From an uncultured Bacilli bacterium (GTDB lineage Bacteria; Bacillota_I; Bacilli_A; ML615J-28; CAG-698), in the NCBI GenBank assembly GCA_934096585.1, contig CAKOMG010000006.1, positions 1-64,000 on the forward strand: DNA of 64,000 bases, read 5' to 3'. A model generated the notes under the pieces. It was not told where the DNA came from. It made no database searches and saw only the letters and a program-made list of their open reading frames with translations. Shown one piece after another: positions 53,846-62,993 of the stretch. Positions within the stretch are counted from its first letter, which is position 1, and every line of letters begins with the position of its first letter. Both the position numbers and the translations under genes were made by a program.

Positions 53846-55087
53846 TTATTTTCCACAGCAGCAACATTTATCATTAATAATTGCAACTCCTGGTAATTCT
53901 TTTCCTTCTAAATATTCTAAGCTTGCTCCACCGCCAGTTGAAATATGTGTAAATTTATCTTCGTATCCCATACTAATTGCAGCTGAAGCAGAATCTCCAC
54001 CACCAATAATAGTAGTAGCATCTTTTAATTCTGAAATTGCTTGGCAAATCGCTTTTGTACCTTTTGCAAATTTTTCAACTTCAAATACGCCAGCAGGACC
54101 ATTCCATACAACAGTCTTTGCTCCTTCTAATTCTTTCTTAAATAATGCAATTGTTGCTTCTCCACAATCTAATCCCATTTGATCACTTGGAATAGCATTT
54201 GATGGATAAGTATGTGCTTCTGCTTTAGCAATAGCACCAAAGAAATCATTTTGAGCATCTTCATCACTTACTTTGACACATACAACATCGCATGGTAATA
54301 CAATTTTACCTTGCGCTTTTTCTAATAAGCTTTTTGCAAATTCTACATAATCATTTTCGCATTTAGATGTTCCTACTTCCCATCCTTTTGCTTTGTAGAA
54401 AGTATATGCCATAGCTCCACAAATTAGAATTTTATCTGCTTTATTAAGTAAGTTTTCAATAACTGAAATTTTATCTGATACTTTAGCTCCACCTAAAATC
54501 GCTACAAATGGTCTTTGTGGGTTATCTACAGCTTCACCAATAAACTTAATTTCTTTTTCCATTAAGAAGCCAGCAACTACATCTTTCATGTTAGCAGCAA
54601 TACCAGCGTTAGATGCATGTGCTCTGTGTGCAGTACCAAACGCATCATTTACAAACACATCACCAAGTGATGCCCAGTATTTGCCTAAATCTGGATCATT
54701 TTTAGATTCTTTTTTGCCATCAACATCTTCCCATCTTGTATTTTCAAACATTACGATATCTTGAGGCTTCATATTTTTTACTGCTTCTTCTAATTCTTTA
54801 CCACGAGTCGCATGAATAAATGTAACTGGTTTATGAATTAATTCTTCTAATCTTTTAGCAACTGGTGCTAAACTGTTTTTAGCTTTATCTGCTTCTTCTT
54901 TTACTCTTCCTAAATGTGAGAATAAAACCACTTTTGCATTATGATCTAATGCATATTGAATTGTTGGTAAAGCTTGAACAATTCTATTATCATTTGTAAT
55001 AACGCCATCTTTCATAGGCACATTAAAGTCAACACGAATTAAAACTGTTTTATTATTTAATTCAACATCTCTAATAGTTTTTTTCAT
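53846..55087 (-). CDS. pgk: Phosphoglycerate kinase
   Basis: 413 residues from ATG 55087 (TAGGAGGA upstream; the ATG at 55114 lies before that SD). ATP-generating step of glycolysis. RVDFNVPM near residue 20, GGAKVSDKI near 200, GGGDSASAA near 375. The C-terminus has an unusual tail after VAIINDK: CCCCGK, four cysteines in a row, not found in ordinary PGKs and possibly metal- or redox-sensitive. Confidence 0.97.
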   Translation of the reverse strand: MKKTIRDVELNNKTVLIRVDFNVPMKDGVITNDNRIVQALPTIQYALDHNAKVVLFSHLGRVKEEADKAKNSLAPVAKRLEELIHKPVTFIHATRGKELEEAVKNMKPQDIVMFENTRWEDVDGKKESKNDPDLGKYWASLGDVFVNDAFGTAHRAHASNAGIAANMKDVVAGFLMEKEIKFIGEAVDNPQRPFVAILGGAKVSDKISVIENLLNKADKILICGAMAYTFYKAKGWEVGTSKCENDYVEFAKSLLEKAQGKIVLPCDVVCVKVSDEDAQNDFFGAIAKAEAHTYPSNAIPSDQMGLDCGEATIALFKKELEGAKTVVWNGPAGVFEVEKFAKGTKAICQAISELKDATTIIGGGDSASAAISMGYEDKFTHISTGGGASLEYLEGKELPGVAIINDKCCCCGK

Positions 55088-55179
55088 ATTTTTCCTCCTA
55101 AAATGTTTTTTCAATTATATTATATCATTTATTTTTTAATAATTCTATTCGAACCATAAAGTAAACGTTTTGAATTTTA

Positions 55180-55216
55180 ATTAAAGAAAAAGAGTTGGTT
55201 TCCCAACTCTATTCTT
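55180..55216 (-). terminator. Terminator of msmX
   Basis: AGAGTTGG-GAAA-CCAACTCTTTTTC hairpin on the minus strand directly after the stop at 55217. Confidence 0.93.
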
Positions 55217-56335
55217 TTATCTTACAATTCTCAATTCTGTTTGAGGATCAAAGAAATGACATTTATTCATGTCAAATGCTAACTCAATTTCATCACGTGG
55301 ACGAATATCAACTCTAGCATTAACTCTTGCTACTAAAGGTTGAGTGTTCATAGTAACATATATTAATGTTTCTGCACCTAGTAATTCAGATACTTCAACT
55401 TTTAATGTAACTTTAGCATCTGGATAAGTGTTTGCTACAACATTTTCATCATGAATATCTTCAGGTCTAATGCCTAGAATGATATCTTTATCAACATAAT
55501 GTTGTTCTTCTAACATTTTGAACTTACCAGCAGGAATTTTAATTTTTGTTGTTCCTACTTTATGATCACCGCAAATAAAGTATCCGTCTTCTGTAATTTT
55601 ACCATCAATGAAGTTCATAGCTGGTGTACCTATAAATCCTCCAACAAACTTATTGTTAGGGAAATCATATATATCTTTTGGAGTTCCTATTTGTTGGATA
55701 TATCCATCTTTCATAACTACAATTCTACTAGCCATTGTCATAGCTTCAATTTGGTCGTGAGTTACATAAATTGTTGTAATACCTAATCTTTCAGTAATCT
55801 TAATGATTTCAGTTCTCATTTGTACACGAAGTTTAGCATCTAAGTTAGATAATGGTTCGTCCATTAAGAATACTTTAGCATCTCTTACTATTGCTCTACC
55901 TAAAGCAACACGTTGTCTTTGACCACCTGATAATGCTTTTGGTCTACGTTGTAATAATGCTTTTAATCCCAAAATTTCAGCAGCTTCTTGAACACGACGA
56001 TCAATTTCTTCACGTCCAAATTTACGTAATTTTAAACCAAATGCCATGTTATCATATACAGTCATATGAGGATATAAAGCGTATGATTGGAAAACCATTG
56101 CGATATTTCTATCTTTTGGTGGTACGTCATTCATTACATCATCATCAATTCTTAATTCACCTGATGTGATATCTTCAAGTCCAGCAATCATTCTTAATGT
56201 AGTTGTTTTACCACATCCAGAAGGACCAACGAAAACGATAAATTCACGATCTTTAACGTTTAAGTTAAAGTCTACAACGGCATGAACATTTCCATCATAA
56301 ACTTTATTAATATTTTTTAATGTTACTGTAGCCAT
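55217..56335 (-). CDS. msmX: Sugar ABC transporter ATPase, MsmX/UgpC/MalK type
   Basis: 372 residues. ABC domain: Walker A GPSGCGKTTTLRM, signature LSGGQRQRVALG, Walker B VFLMDEPLSNLD, followed by a TOBE-type regulatory domain (GIRPEDIH, VSELLGAETLIYV). Such stand-alone ATPases energise several CUT1 sugar importers encoded elsewhere. Monocistronic here, with its own promoter (TTGCTT-N17-TATAAT). Confidence 0.95.
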   Translation of the reverse strand: MATVTLKNINKVYDGNVHAVVDFNLNVKDREFIVFVGPSGCGKTTTLRMIAGLEDITSGELRIDDDVMNDVPPKDRNIAMVFQSYALYPHMTVYDNMAFGLKLRKFGREEIDRRVQEAAEILGLKALLQRRPKALSGGQRQRVALGRAIVRDAKVFLMDEPLSNLDAKLRVQMRTEIIKITERLGITTIYVTHDQIEAMTMASRIVVMKDGYIQQIGTPKDIYDFPNNKFVGGFIGTPAMNFIDGKITEDGYFICGDHKVGTTKIKIPAGKFKMLEEQHYVDKDIILGIRPEDIHDENVVANTYPDAKVTLKVEVSELLGAETLIYVTMNTQPLVARVNARVDIRPRDEIELAFDMNKCHFFDPQTELRIVR

Positions 56336-56368
56336 AAATTCCTCCTAAAATTTACTAAATACGCTATT

Positions 56369-56397
56369 ATTATATACCTAAACCATAAAAAAAGCAA
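56369..56397 (-). promoter_or_regulatory. msmX: msmX promoter
   Basis: TTGCTT, 17 bp, TATAAT on the minus strand, about 35 bp before the start codon. Confidence 0.75.
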
Positions 56398-56412
56398 TGT
56401 GCAATTTGCACA
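56398..56412. promoter_or_regulatory. 15-bp palindrome adjoining the msmX -35 box
   Basis: TGTGCAA-T-TTGCACA, perfect 7-bp arms around one base, touching the -35 hexamer. A likely protein-binding operator; it lacks the CG centre of a catabolite-response element. Confidence 0.5.
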
Positions 56413-56482
56413 AAGAAATATTAATATATATTTGATTTTAGTTTTATTTAAGATAAATATTTATTTTTAAATAAAAAATTGA

Positions 56483-56488
56483 TATAAT
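56483..56488 (+). promoter_or_regulatory. -10 box of the HAD-M42 unit
   Basis: TGATATAAT extended -10 on the plus strand, 20 bp before ATG 56508, divergent from msmX. Confidence 0.6.
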
Positions 56489-56507
56489 TATTAATAAGAG
56501 GTTTTTT

Positions 56508-57287
56508 ATGAAAAAGAAAATAATATTTTTTGATGTTGACTATACAATTTATTCACACAAAACTAATTCTATTCCACCATCTTGTATAGAAGGAATAAAA
56601 AAAGCTAAAGATAATGGATATTTAATTGTCTTAGCTACTGGGAGAAGCAAAGAATTAACAGCACTACTAGGTATATTTGATGTTATAGACTTTGATTATT
56701 TTGTAACAATTAATGGCACTTTAGTAATGGATAAAAATAATAATATAATTTTTAGCAAACCTATATCTAAACGTACAGTGAATAAGATAATGTGTTTAAC
56801 AGATAAATTAAATCTCAACATTGCACTTATTTCTCAAAACGAATGTTATTTATATAAAGATGAGGACACAAGAAGTCATTTGGGTTATGATCCTTTGCAT
56901 ATTCCTATTCCTGAGACCAAAAAATATATGGGTGAAAATATATATCAAATTAATTTATTTTGTGAAGATAAGTATTTAAATATATATAAGAAAGAAACTA
57001 AAGATGTAACATATTCTAGATTAGATAATTATGGTTATGATATATATGCAATAAATCAAACAAAAGCAACAGGAATTAAACATCTAATTGATCACTTAGG
57101 GATAGATCAAAAAGATACTATTGCTTTTGGTGATGGACATAATGATAAAGAAATGATATCCTTTTGTCATTTAGGGATTGCTATGGGCAATGCTATCAAT
57201 TCAGTAAAAGAAATCAGCAATTACATCACCACTGATATTGATGACAATGGAATTTATAATGCTTTAAAACACTTTAAAATTATTTAG
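56508..57287 (+). CDS. HAD-superfamily Cof-type phosphatase
   Basis: 259 residues. Catalytic motif I FFDVDYTIYSH (nucleophile Asp at residue 8), motif II ATGRSKE, and motif IV FGDGHNDKEM near 205. The IIB cap lies between. Cof/YwpJ-like enzymes dephosphorylate sugar phosphates, FMN or PLP. First of two plus-strand genes; 10 bp before the M42 peptidase. Confidence 0.92.
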   Translation: MKKKIIFFDVDYTIYSHKTNSIPPSCIEGIKKAKDNGYLIVLATGRSKELTALLGIFDVIDFDYFVTINGTLVMDKNNNIIFSKPISKRTVNKIMCLTDKLNLNIALISQNECYLYKDEDTRSHLGYDPLHIPIPETKKYMGENIYQINLFCEDKYLNIYKKETKDVTYSRLDNYGYDIYAINQTKATGIKHLIDHLGIDQKDTIAFGDGHNDKEMISFCHLGIAMGNAINSVKEISNYITTDIDDNGIYNALKHFKII

Positions 57288-57297
57288 GAGGAAAATT

Positions 57298-58332
57298 ATG
57301 ACAAAAGAGTTTTTAAAAGAAATGGTTGATACACCTAGTTTATCAGGTAATGAATTTGAACTTCAAAAGAAAATTATTAAAAAAATGCGTCCTTTAGTTG
57401 ATGACATTATTACAGATCATGTTGGAAATGTAATTAGCGTTATTAATCCAAATTCTCAAGTTAAAGTTTTATTAGATGCTCATATTGATGAAATTGGTTT
57501 AACTATTGCAAGCATCAAAGAAGATGGAAAATGTTTGCTTCAAAGCGTTGGTTCAATAAGGCCTTCATTATACTTAGGTTCTCAAGTTCAAGTTATAACA
57601 AAGCATGGTATTCTTGATGGCGTCATTTCTCATTATCGACTTCTTCAAAGTGATAAAGTTGATGTTAGTGAATTAGAATTAGATTTGGGAACATTTACGA
57701 AGAATGAAACAAGTAAATTAATTGAAATAGGAGATTATGTCATCAAAAAAGATAGTTTAATTGAACTACAAAATAATAATATAGCTGGTAGAGCTTTAGA
57801 TGATAAAATTGGCATATATGCAATTTTGAATGCACTACTTATGTGTAAACAAAATAATGTGCAAAAGGGAGTTTACGCAAGCAGTACTGTGGGCGAGGAA
57901 ACAACAGGTAATGGTGCAACATTCATTGGACGTCTTGTCAACCCTACCTGTGCAATTATTGTAGACGTAATTAACGATACATTGAATTATCCGGAAAAGA
58001 AAAATAGAAATGATATATCAATCGGTAAAGGGCCAGTGATTGCACTGGGAACCGTTATGAATAAAACATTAGTTGACCTAGCCAAAAAAGTTGCCAAAGA
58101 ATATAATATACCTATACAATATGATACAACTGGTGATAGAACTTGGACAAATACCGATATGATTCATTTTACAAAGAAAGGAATACCCTCTTTATTAATA
58201 AGTATTCCTCAAAGATATATGCATTCTAGTGCTGAAGTGTGCAATATGAATGATGTTGACAATGTTAGTAAACTAATTTACTTAATTATCAAAGAATTAA
58301 ATGAAACTACTTCTTTTAATCCTTTAGATTAA
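57298..58332 (+). CDS. M42-family metal-dependent aminopeptidase
   Basis: 344 residues. Dinuclear-metal peptidase forming large tetrahedral particles. DAHIDEIGL (first metal His, Asp) near 60, GRALDDKIG near 165, the catalytic Glu pair in STVGEETTGNGA near 198 (Gly instead of the usual Gln before the Glu pair), and the last metal His in RYMHSSAE near 310. SD TAGGAGGAAAA. Followed by a bidirectional terminator. Confidence 0.92.
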   Translation: MTKEFLKEMVDTPSLSGNEFELQKKIIKKMRPLVDDIITDHVGNVISVINPNSQVKVLLDAHIDEIGLTIASIKEDGKCLLQSVGSIRPSLYLGSQVQVITKHGILDGVISHYRLLQSDKVDVSELELDLGTFTKNETSKLIEIGDYVIKKDSLIELQNNNIAGRALDDKIGIYAILNALLMCKQNNVQKGVYASSTVGEETTGNGATFIGRLVNPTCAIIVDVINDTLNYPEKKNRNDISIGKGPVIALGTVMNKTLVDLAKKVAKEYNIPIQYDTTGDRTWTNTDMIHFTKKGIPSLLISIPQRYMHSSAEVCNMNDVDNVSKLIYLIIKELNETTSFNPLD

Positions 58333-58335
58333 ATA

Positions 58336-58368
58336 TAAAAAAGGCAATGATTATTTTGCCTTTTTTTG
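58336..58368. terminator. Bidirectional terminator between M42 peptidase and thiol lipoprotein
   Basis: AAAAAAGGCAA-TGATTATT-TTGCCTTTTTTT. Symmetric; the stop codon of the minus-strand gene at 58351 lies within it. Confidence 0.9.
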
Positions 58369-58818
58369 TTCATTTATATATTCTATTACTTTACTTTTCC
58401 CCGATGCTATATATTCGCCTACTTTAATTCCATTTTCATTTTTTATTTTAATAATTGTTGGTACTCCAGCAATATATAAATCTTTATAGTTAGTTACTCC
58501 ATCAACAAAATATTGTCCTTTACTTCCTTGGCCTTTTGCCCCTTCATAATATCTTTTGATTTCTTTATCTTTTGATAAATCACAAGTATATAATTTAATT
58601 GGACTTTCATCTTGTGCAATGTAATCTTTAATTATATCTTCGCATTTTTCACAATAAGGACATCTAGCTTTATAAAAATATATGAGATACTCCTCTTCAA
58701 TTTGATTATATATATCCTCTTTTTTTATTTCATTTGGCATTTCTTTTTTACAGCCTACAAGTAATATAGTACAAAGTAGTATTATTAAAATTAATATTTT
58801 ATTTTTTGATAAGTACAT
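58351..58818 (-). CDS. Thioredoxin-like lipoprotein with CPYC active site
   Basis: 155 residues. Lipoprotein signal peptide with lipobox LLVGC (Cys 22), then a thioredoxin-fold domain: YFYKARCPYCEKCEDII with CxxC near residues 54-57, and the cis-Pro segment AGVPTIIKI near 117. Extracytoplasmic thiol-disulfide oxidoreductase or disulfide acceptor. Its start overlaps the PucR-like gene by 20 bp. Confidence 0.9.
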   Translation of the reverse strand: MYLSKNKILILIILLCTILLVGCKKEMPNEIKKEDIYNQIEEEYLIYFYKARCPYCEKCEDIIKDYIAQDESPIKLYTCDLSKDKEIKRYYEGAKGQGSKGQYFVDGVTNYKDLYIAGVPTIIKIKNENGIKVGEYIASGKSKVIEYINEQKKAK

Positions 58819-59413
58819 ATAACATCACCGCATCTTGAAAATTTTGAATATCTAGTCCTGTTTCTTGTTTAATTACATTTAACTTATTATTAATAGTATT
58901 ACGATGCATATAAACATAATTTGCTGTCTTAGAAACATTTAAATTATTAACAAACATCCCATTAACTATTTCAAATAATTTAGTATCCTTTTCAATGGTT
59001 TCTAATACTATTGGTTTAAATGTATTTAAATCATCAATATCATTATTAAACATTTCTTCTATTAACATTCTATTAGTAATAAAAGATTCATTAATTTTAG
59101 GACTATATTTATTGAACATATCATTAACTATTTCAAAAGCTTTTATAGATGTTAATTTATTGCTTTTGTACACACATATGTTAATACCCGTATCATCGAT
59201 AATGGCATTAACAATTTCATTAACATTTGTATTTTCAACATTAGTTATTAAACATGTATTATTAATATTATTAATTATTAAAGAATTAGGTATAGCGTCG
59301 CAAAAAATATTAATTATTTCTTTATAAAATGTTTCGCTAGGAATAATACTAATTATATATACTATATAGTTCTTATGCTTATTAATATATTCTTGTATTT
59401 TTTTTTCGTCCAT
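58799..59413 (-). CDS. PucR/CdaR-type HTH regulator
   Basis: 204 residues from ATG 59413 (GGTGATAAGT upstream; ATG 59425 possible). The C-terminal HTH_30 domain is clear: VSKTANYVYMHRNTINNKL near 160-180, followed by LDIQNFQDAVMLYVLI. The N-terminal ~140 residues are a short GGDEF-like/unknown sensor stretch without metabolite-binding motif that I can identify. Likely a transcription regulator; targets unknown. Confidence 0.85.
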   Translation of the reverse strand: MDEKKIQEYINKHKNYIVYIISIIPSETFYKEIINIFCDAIPNSLIINNINNTCLITNVENTNVNEIVNAIIDDTGINICVYKSNKLTSIKAFEIVNDMFNKYSPKINESFITNRMLIEEMFNNDIDDLNTFKPIVLETIEKDTKLFEIVNGMFVNNLNVSKTANYVYMHRNTINNKLNVIKQETGLDIQNFQDAVMLYVLIKK

Positions 59414-59490
59414 ACTTATCACCATTCAATCACTTTAATCATATTATATCACAAAGAATAAGAAAGTCAAATATAAAGTGGTGATAAAAA

Positions 59491-59772
59491 ATGAAAATTA
59501 TTAAATATACAGAATTAATGAATCTTAACAATCCCATCATAATAGATATTCGTGACAAGTATGAATATCTAAATTTTCATATAAAAAAGTCGCTAAATAT
59601 TCCTTTTCATTTATTATGGAAGTATCCGGAAAAATACTTGAATTTTAAAGATACTTATTATTTATTATGTGAAGAAGGATATCGCAGTAAAAAATTATCA
59701 AGACATCTAAGAAAGTTGAAATATAATACTATATCTATTAAAAACGGCTATAAGAATATTAAACAATTTTAA
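59491..59772 (+). CDS. Rhodanese-like domain protein
   Basis: 93 residues, single domain. VIIDIRDKYEY-like start (IIIDIRDKYEYLNFHI) and the active-site loop LLCEEGYRSKKL with the catalytic Cys near residue 70. Sulfur carrier or persulfide transfer protein. SD GTGGTGAT. Its 3' end overlaps the convergent SpoIIE-like gene by 14 bp. Confidence 0.9.
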   Translation: MKIIKYTELMNLNNPIIIDIRDKYEYLNFHIKKSLNIPFHLLWKYPEKYLNFKDTYYLLCEEGYRSKKLSRHLRKLKYNTISIKNGYKNIKQF

Positions 59773-61888
59773 TTTTTAAAGCTATTACACTCATATCATC
59801 TTTACTAATTAAATCAGTATGTCTAGCATAATTCAATAATTCATATGATATTTTTTGGGGATCAAAATTTTTAATACTATTTATAAACGTTTCAAAATCT
59901 GATACATTAACTATATTATCAAATATACCATCACTTGCCATAATTATTAAATCCTGATTATCCAAATTTATTTTTTTAGATATAACTAATTCATTCAAGC
60001 CAAAAGGTAAGTTCTCATTTTCTATTTTAATCATTTCTCCTGTTTCTTTTATTATATATGTAAATGTTGCACCAGCTTTATATAGCAACATTTCTCCTGT
60101 TCTTTTATCTATTTCCACAAAATCTAACGTAGAAAATTTTTCTTGATAATCTTCAATGTAATAAAAAGAATTAAGAATTTGTAATGACGTTTCACTTGTC
60201 ATATTTGTATTTGTAATTTCATCTAACAATTTTAACGTTCTTGAACTTTGGATATTAGCACTTAATCCTTTTCCCATTCCATCACATATAGCAGCAACTA
60301 ATTTGCCATTTTTGTTCTCTTTTACTAAATAATTATCTCCACAGATGCTATTTCCAAGTTTCGACATCGATCCATATCCATATATAATTTCATAATTTAC
60401 TTTAGGAATAATAGTTATATATGTTTTATTCTTTTTCATTTCTTTAAATATAATATTTGCTTCCGTTTTTAAATAATGACTGCTAACATTTTCAATATTT
60501 TCTTTTTCTTCGTAATAATTTATACCAATTAATCCTACTTCAATTAAAAAATCATTTTTAAAAGATTTTATAACGTTAAACATACTTAAACTATATCCAT
60601 AATCTTCAAGGCCTTCTTTTAAATTATTTAAAATATTAAAATCCATTTCTATATTTATATTGTGATCTATTTTATATTGTCTTAAAATATTTGATACACT
60701 ATTTAAAAGAGGAGCTAACAAATCATTTACATATGCGGATTTATTAATGAGATTGTTTCCTAAGTTTCTTCCAACTCTTTTCATTTCTTCATTTCTTGCA
60801 CAGATGAAATCATCGTAATTATTTAAAATGGTATTTTTGTAATGATAATATAATTTTCCTTTGTTTTTAGTGAAACATTCGTTTCTTTGTTTACAGTCTA
60901 AGCATACATTTTTAGATAATACACTAATGGCATCCATTAATTCATTATTATATTCATTATTTGTTAAATTATTAACTATTTTATCTAAAAACAAAGAAAA
61001 TGCTTCAACTTCATTATCTATTTGGGATATAGTTCTTTCATATACATTGTTTATAACTTCTACTTTGTTTCTAGTATTAATTATAAAAGGTCTCAATATT
61101 TCAAACAATACTCCTAATATTCCAAGTACATAGTACATATTGATATTTAATATATTAGGTTCAAAAAATAAAGTATACATTAAAATTACAACCATGGTTA
61201 TACTACTTAAAAAGGAGGGTATTAAATAAATAAAGGCAACTATTGGAATTAATATTGAATAGTTAATTTCGAAAAAATATTTATAGCAAAACATATTAAC
61301 TAAACTAAAAATAATCATACTAAATATATATTTATTGCTAGAAAAATACATTGCAAAATAAATACTTAAAATAATTCCTATAGGTATATCATAAATAGCA
61401 TAATATATTGAACATAACGATAAAACAAAAGCTAACATTACTTCATTATACGCTATACTTCTAATCTCTTTATGAATATCTGTTTGTGTTTTACTATTAT
61501 ATATAAGAAACATAAGAATAATTGGACATATAATAATTGAAGCAATATCAAAATAAATGTTACTAATGATATGATTTGTTTTTTTAAATAGAAAATAATC
61601 TATTACATTAATTAAAAAAGCGAACCCGATAACATATATATCCTTTTTCTTTTTTACAAGTAATAATAGTAGCAATAAAGGTATATATAATAATATAAAC
61701 AAAACATAATTATTTACTTTAAAAAAGAATATTGAAACAAAAGAAAAGGGAATAATTAACATCAAATTTTTAATATTTTTATATGAATAATAAAATACAA
61801 AAGGTATAAAAAAAGTTAATCCCATATTACATTTTATAGATAATACCCCAAACACTGACATTAACATAATATTTATATATTTATTCAT
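59759..61888 (-). CDS. spoIIE: SpoIIE-like membrane PP2C phosphatase
   Basis: 709 residues. About ten membrane helices in residues 1-270, a Cys-containing middle domain (CLDCKQRNECF near 340) and a C-terminal PP2C phosphatase domain with metal-binding Asp motifs GDNYLV, CDGMGKGLSANIQS, MASDGIFDN and KDDMSVIAL. This is the full SpoIIE plan; in Bacillus it dephosphorylates SpoIIAA to activate sigma-F at the spore septum. No other sporulation gene is visible in this window. Own TATAAT box near 61925. Confidence 0.93.
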   Translation of the reverse strand: MNKYINIMLMSVFGVLSIKCNMGLTFFIPFVFYYSYKNIKNLMLIIPFSFVSIFFFKVNNYVLFILLYIPLLLLLLLVKKKKDIYVIGFAFLINVIDYFLFKKTNHIISNIYFDIASIIICPIILMFLIYNSKTQTDIHKEIRSIAYNEVMLAFVLSLCSIYYAIYDIPIGIILSIYFAMYFSSNKYIFSMIIFSLVNMFCYKYFFEINYSILIPIVAFIYLIPSFLSSITMVVILMYTLFFEPNILNINMYYVLGILGVLFEILRPFIINTRNKVEVINNVYERTISQIDNEVEAFSLFLDKIVNNLTNNEYNNELMDAISVLSKNVCLDCKQRNECFTKNKGKLYYHYKNTILNNYDDFICARNEEMKRVGRNLGNNLINKSAYVNDLLAPLLNSVSNILRQYKIDHNINIEMDFNILNNLKEGLEDYGYSLSMFNVIKSFKNDFLIEVGLIGINYYEEKENIENVSSHYLKTEANIIFKEMKKNKTYITIIPKVNYEIIYGYGSMSKLGNSICGDNYLVKENKNGKLVAAICDGMGKGLSANIQSSRTLKLLDEITNTNMTSETSLQILNSFYYIEDYQEKFSTLDFVEIDKRTGEMLLYKAGATFTYIIKETGEMIKIENENLPFGLNELVISKKINLDNQDLIIMASDGIFDNIVNVSDFETFINSIKNFDPQKISYELLNYARHTDLISKDDMSVIALKIKIV

Positions 61889-61962
61889 ATATTTTTTCCT
61901 CCAATATAAAATAGTTACTTTTATTATATAGTATTTAAATGTATTTTTTTGTAAAAAAAGGA

Positions 61963-62002
61963 AAAGAAAAGCATCTTTCTTTTATAAAGATGCTTTTCTT
62001 AA
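61963..62002 (-). terminator. Terminator of the DUF697 gene
   Basis: AAGAAAAGCATCTTT-ATAAAAG-AAAGATGCTTTTCTT hairpin followed by CCTTTTTTT on the minus strand. Confidence 0.92.
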
Positions 62003-62992
62003 TTATTCTGTTGTATTTTCAGTTTTCGCAAATAGTTTAGCAATTTTTTTAGGAAAGAAAGATATTACTTCTCCAATTAATTGAGGAAGCATTTTAACAC
62101 TTTCCTTAATTGATTTTTTTCTTATTTCATCTTTTGAAGGCTTTGTATCTGAAAATAAATATCTTCTTGTGACAATACCTATTCTTAAAGTTAATAAGGC
62201 ATTTGATAAACCATTTAACAAACTATTTGCAATTGGTTTAACTAAAGGAAGTTCAGCAAGATAATTCGCGGTTGAAGTTGGGAACACATCAGTAAAATTT
62301 AATCCTTCTAAATTTTCGGATATTAATGCCGTAGCTAAAACATTAGCACTTAGTTTTCCAAGTTTTGCATACGAAGGTCTAAATCCTACTCTTTGTACTA
62401 TTTCTTTAATCATTTTTAAATTAACTGTTATAATGGTTAACATATCTAATTTTCCGTTTTGTGAGATTGCAGTTGAAATAAATACAGTTTTCGCATTTAA
62501 AAGTATTATTTTATTAATTGATTTTTTTACTGATGACTCTAATACTTGATTTAAGTTTTGCCTTAAATTTTCTTTTGTTTTTAGACCGTCTTCTAATATA
62601 ACTAAATCTTTTTCATCTAGTTCATTGGACCTAACTATGGATTTGGCTAGTTTTTTATAAGTACGATAATTTTTATTACTATTCTTATCTAAAGTAGTCA
62701 CAATTGAATATGTAGGTGCAAAAATAATAATTCTTAATGGATTAATAATTAATAAATACACTAATAAAAATGCTACTACATAAAATCCTATTTCCACATA
62801 TACACTTATTTTTCTCAGTCTCTCCCCAACATTTAATATACTGCTTAATATTATTAAAAACAATATTATTAAACAACCAATTCCAATCATTATCCACCAC
62901 ATGTTCTTGCGATCTTTTTTATTCTTTTTAATATTTCTTAAAATACTAGGTTTATTTTGTACTGGTACAATTTCATTTTTATTTTCTTCCAT
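62003..62992 (-). CDS. DUF697 (YcjF-like) membrane protein
   Basis: 329 residues from ATG 62992 (GAGGAGAAG upstream; ATG 63007 lies before that SD). Two membrane helices near 35-60 and 70-95, a coiled region, then the DUF697 pattern: LDMLTIITVNLKMIKEIVQRVGFRPS followed by LGKLSANVLATAL. DUF697 proteins are membrane-associated and often next to dynamin/Era-type GTPases, none of which is visible here. Immediately follows the ABC exporter gene (start right after its stop). Function unknown. Confidence 0.82.
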   Translation of the reverse strand: MEENKNEIVPVQNKPSILRNIKKNKKDRKNMWWIMIGIGCLIILFLIILSSILNVGERLRKISVYVEIGFYVVAFLLVYLLIINPLRIIIFAPTYSIVTTLDKNSNKNYRTYKKLAKSIVRSNELDEKDLVILEDGLKTKENLRQNLNQVLESSVKKSINKIILLNAKTVFISTAISQNGKLDMLTIITVNLKMIKEIVQRVGFRPSYAKLGKLSANVLATALISENLEGLNFTDVFPTSTANYLAELPLVKPIANSLLNGLSNALLTLRIGIVTRRYLFSDTKPSKDEIRKKSIKESVKMLPQLIGEVISFFPKKIAKLFAKTENTTE

Positions 62993-62993
62993 T

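Noticed and set aside
55891..56169. Plus-strand 92-codon ORF
   Set aside because: Antisense shadow of msmX.
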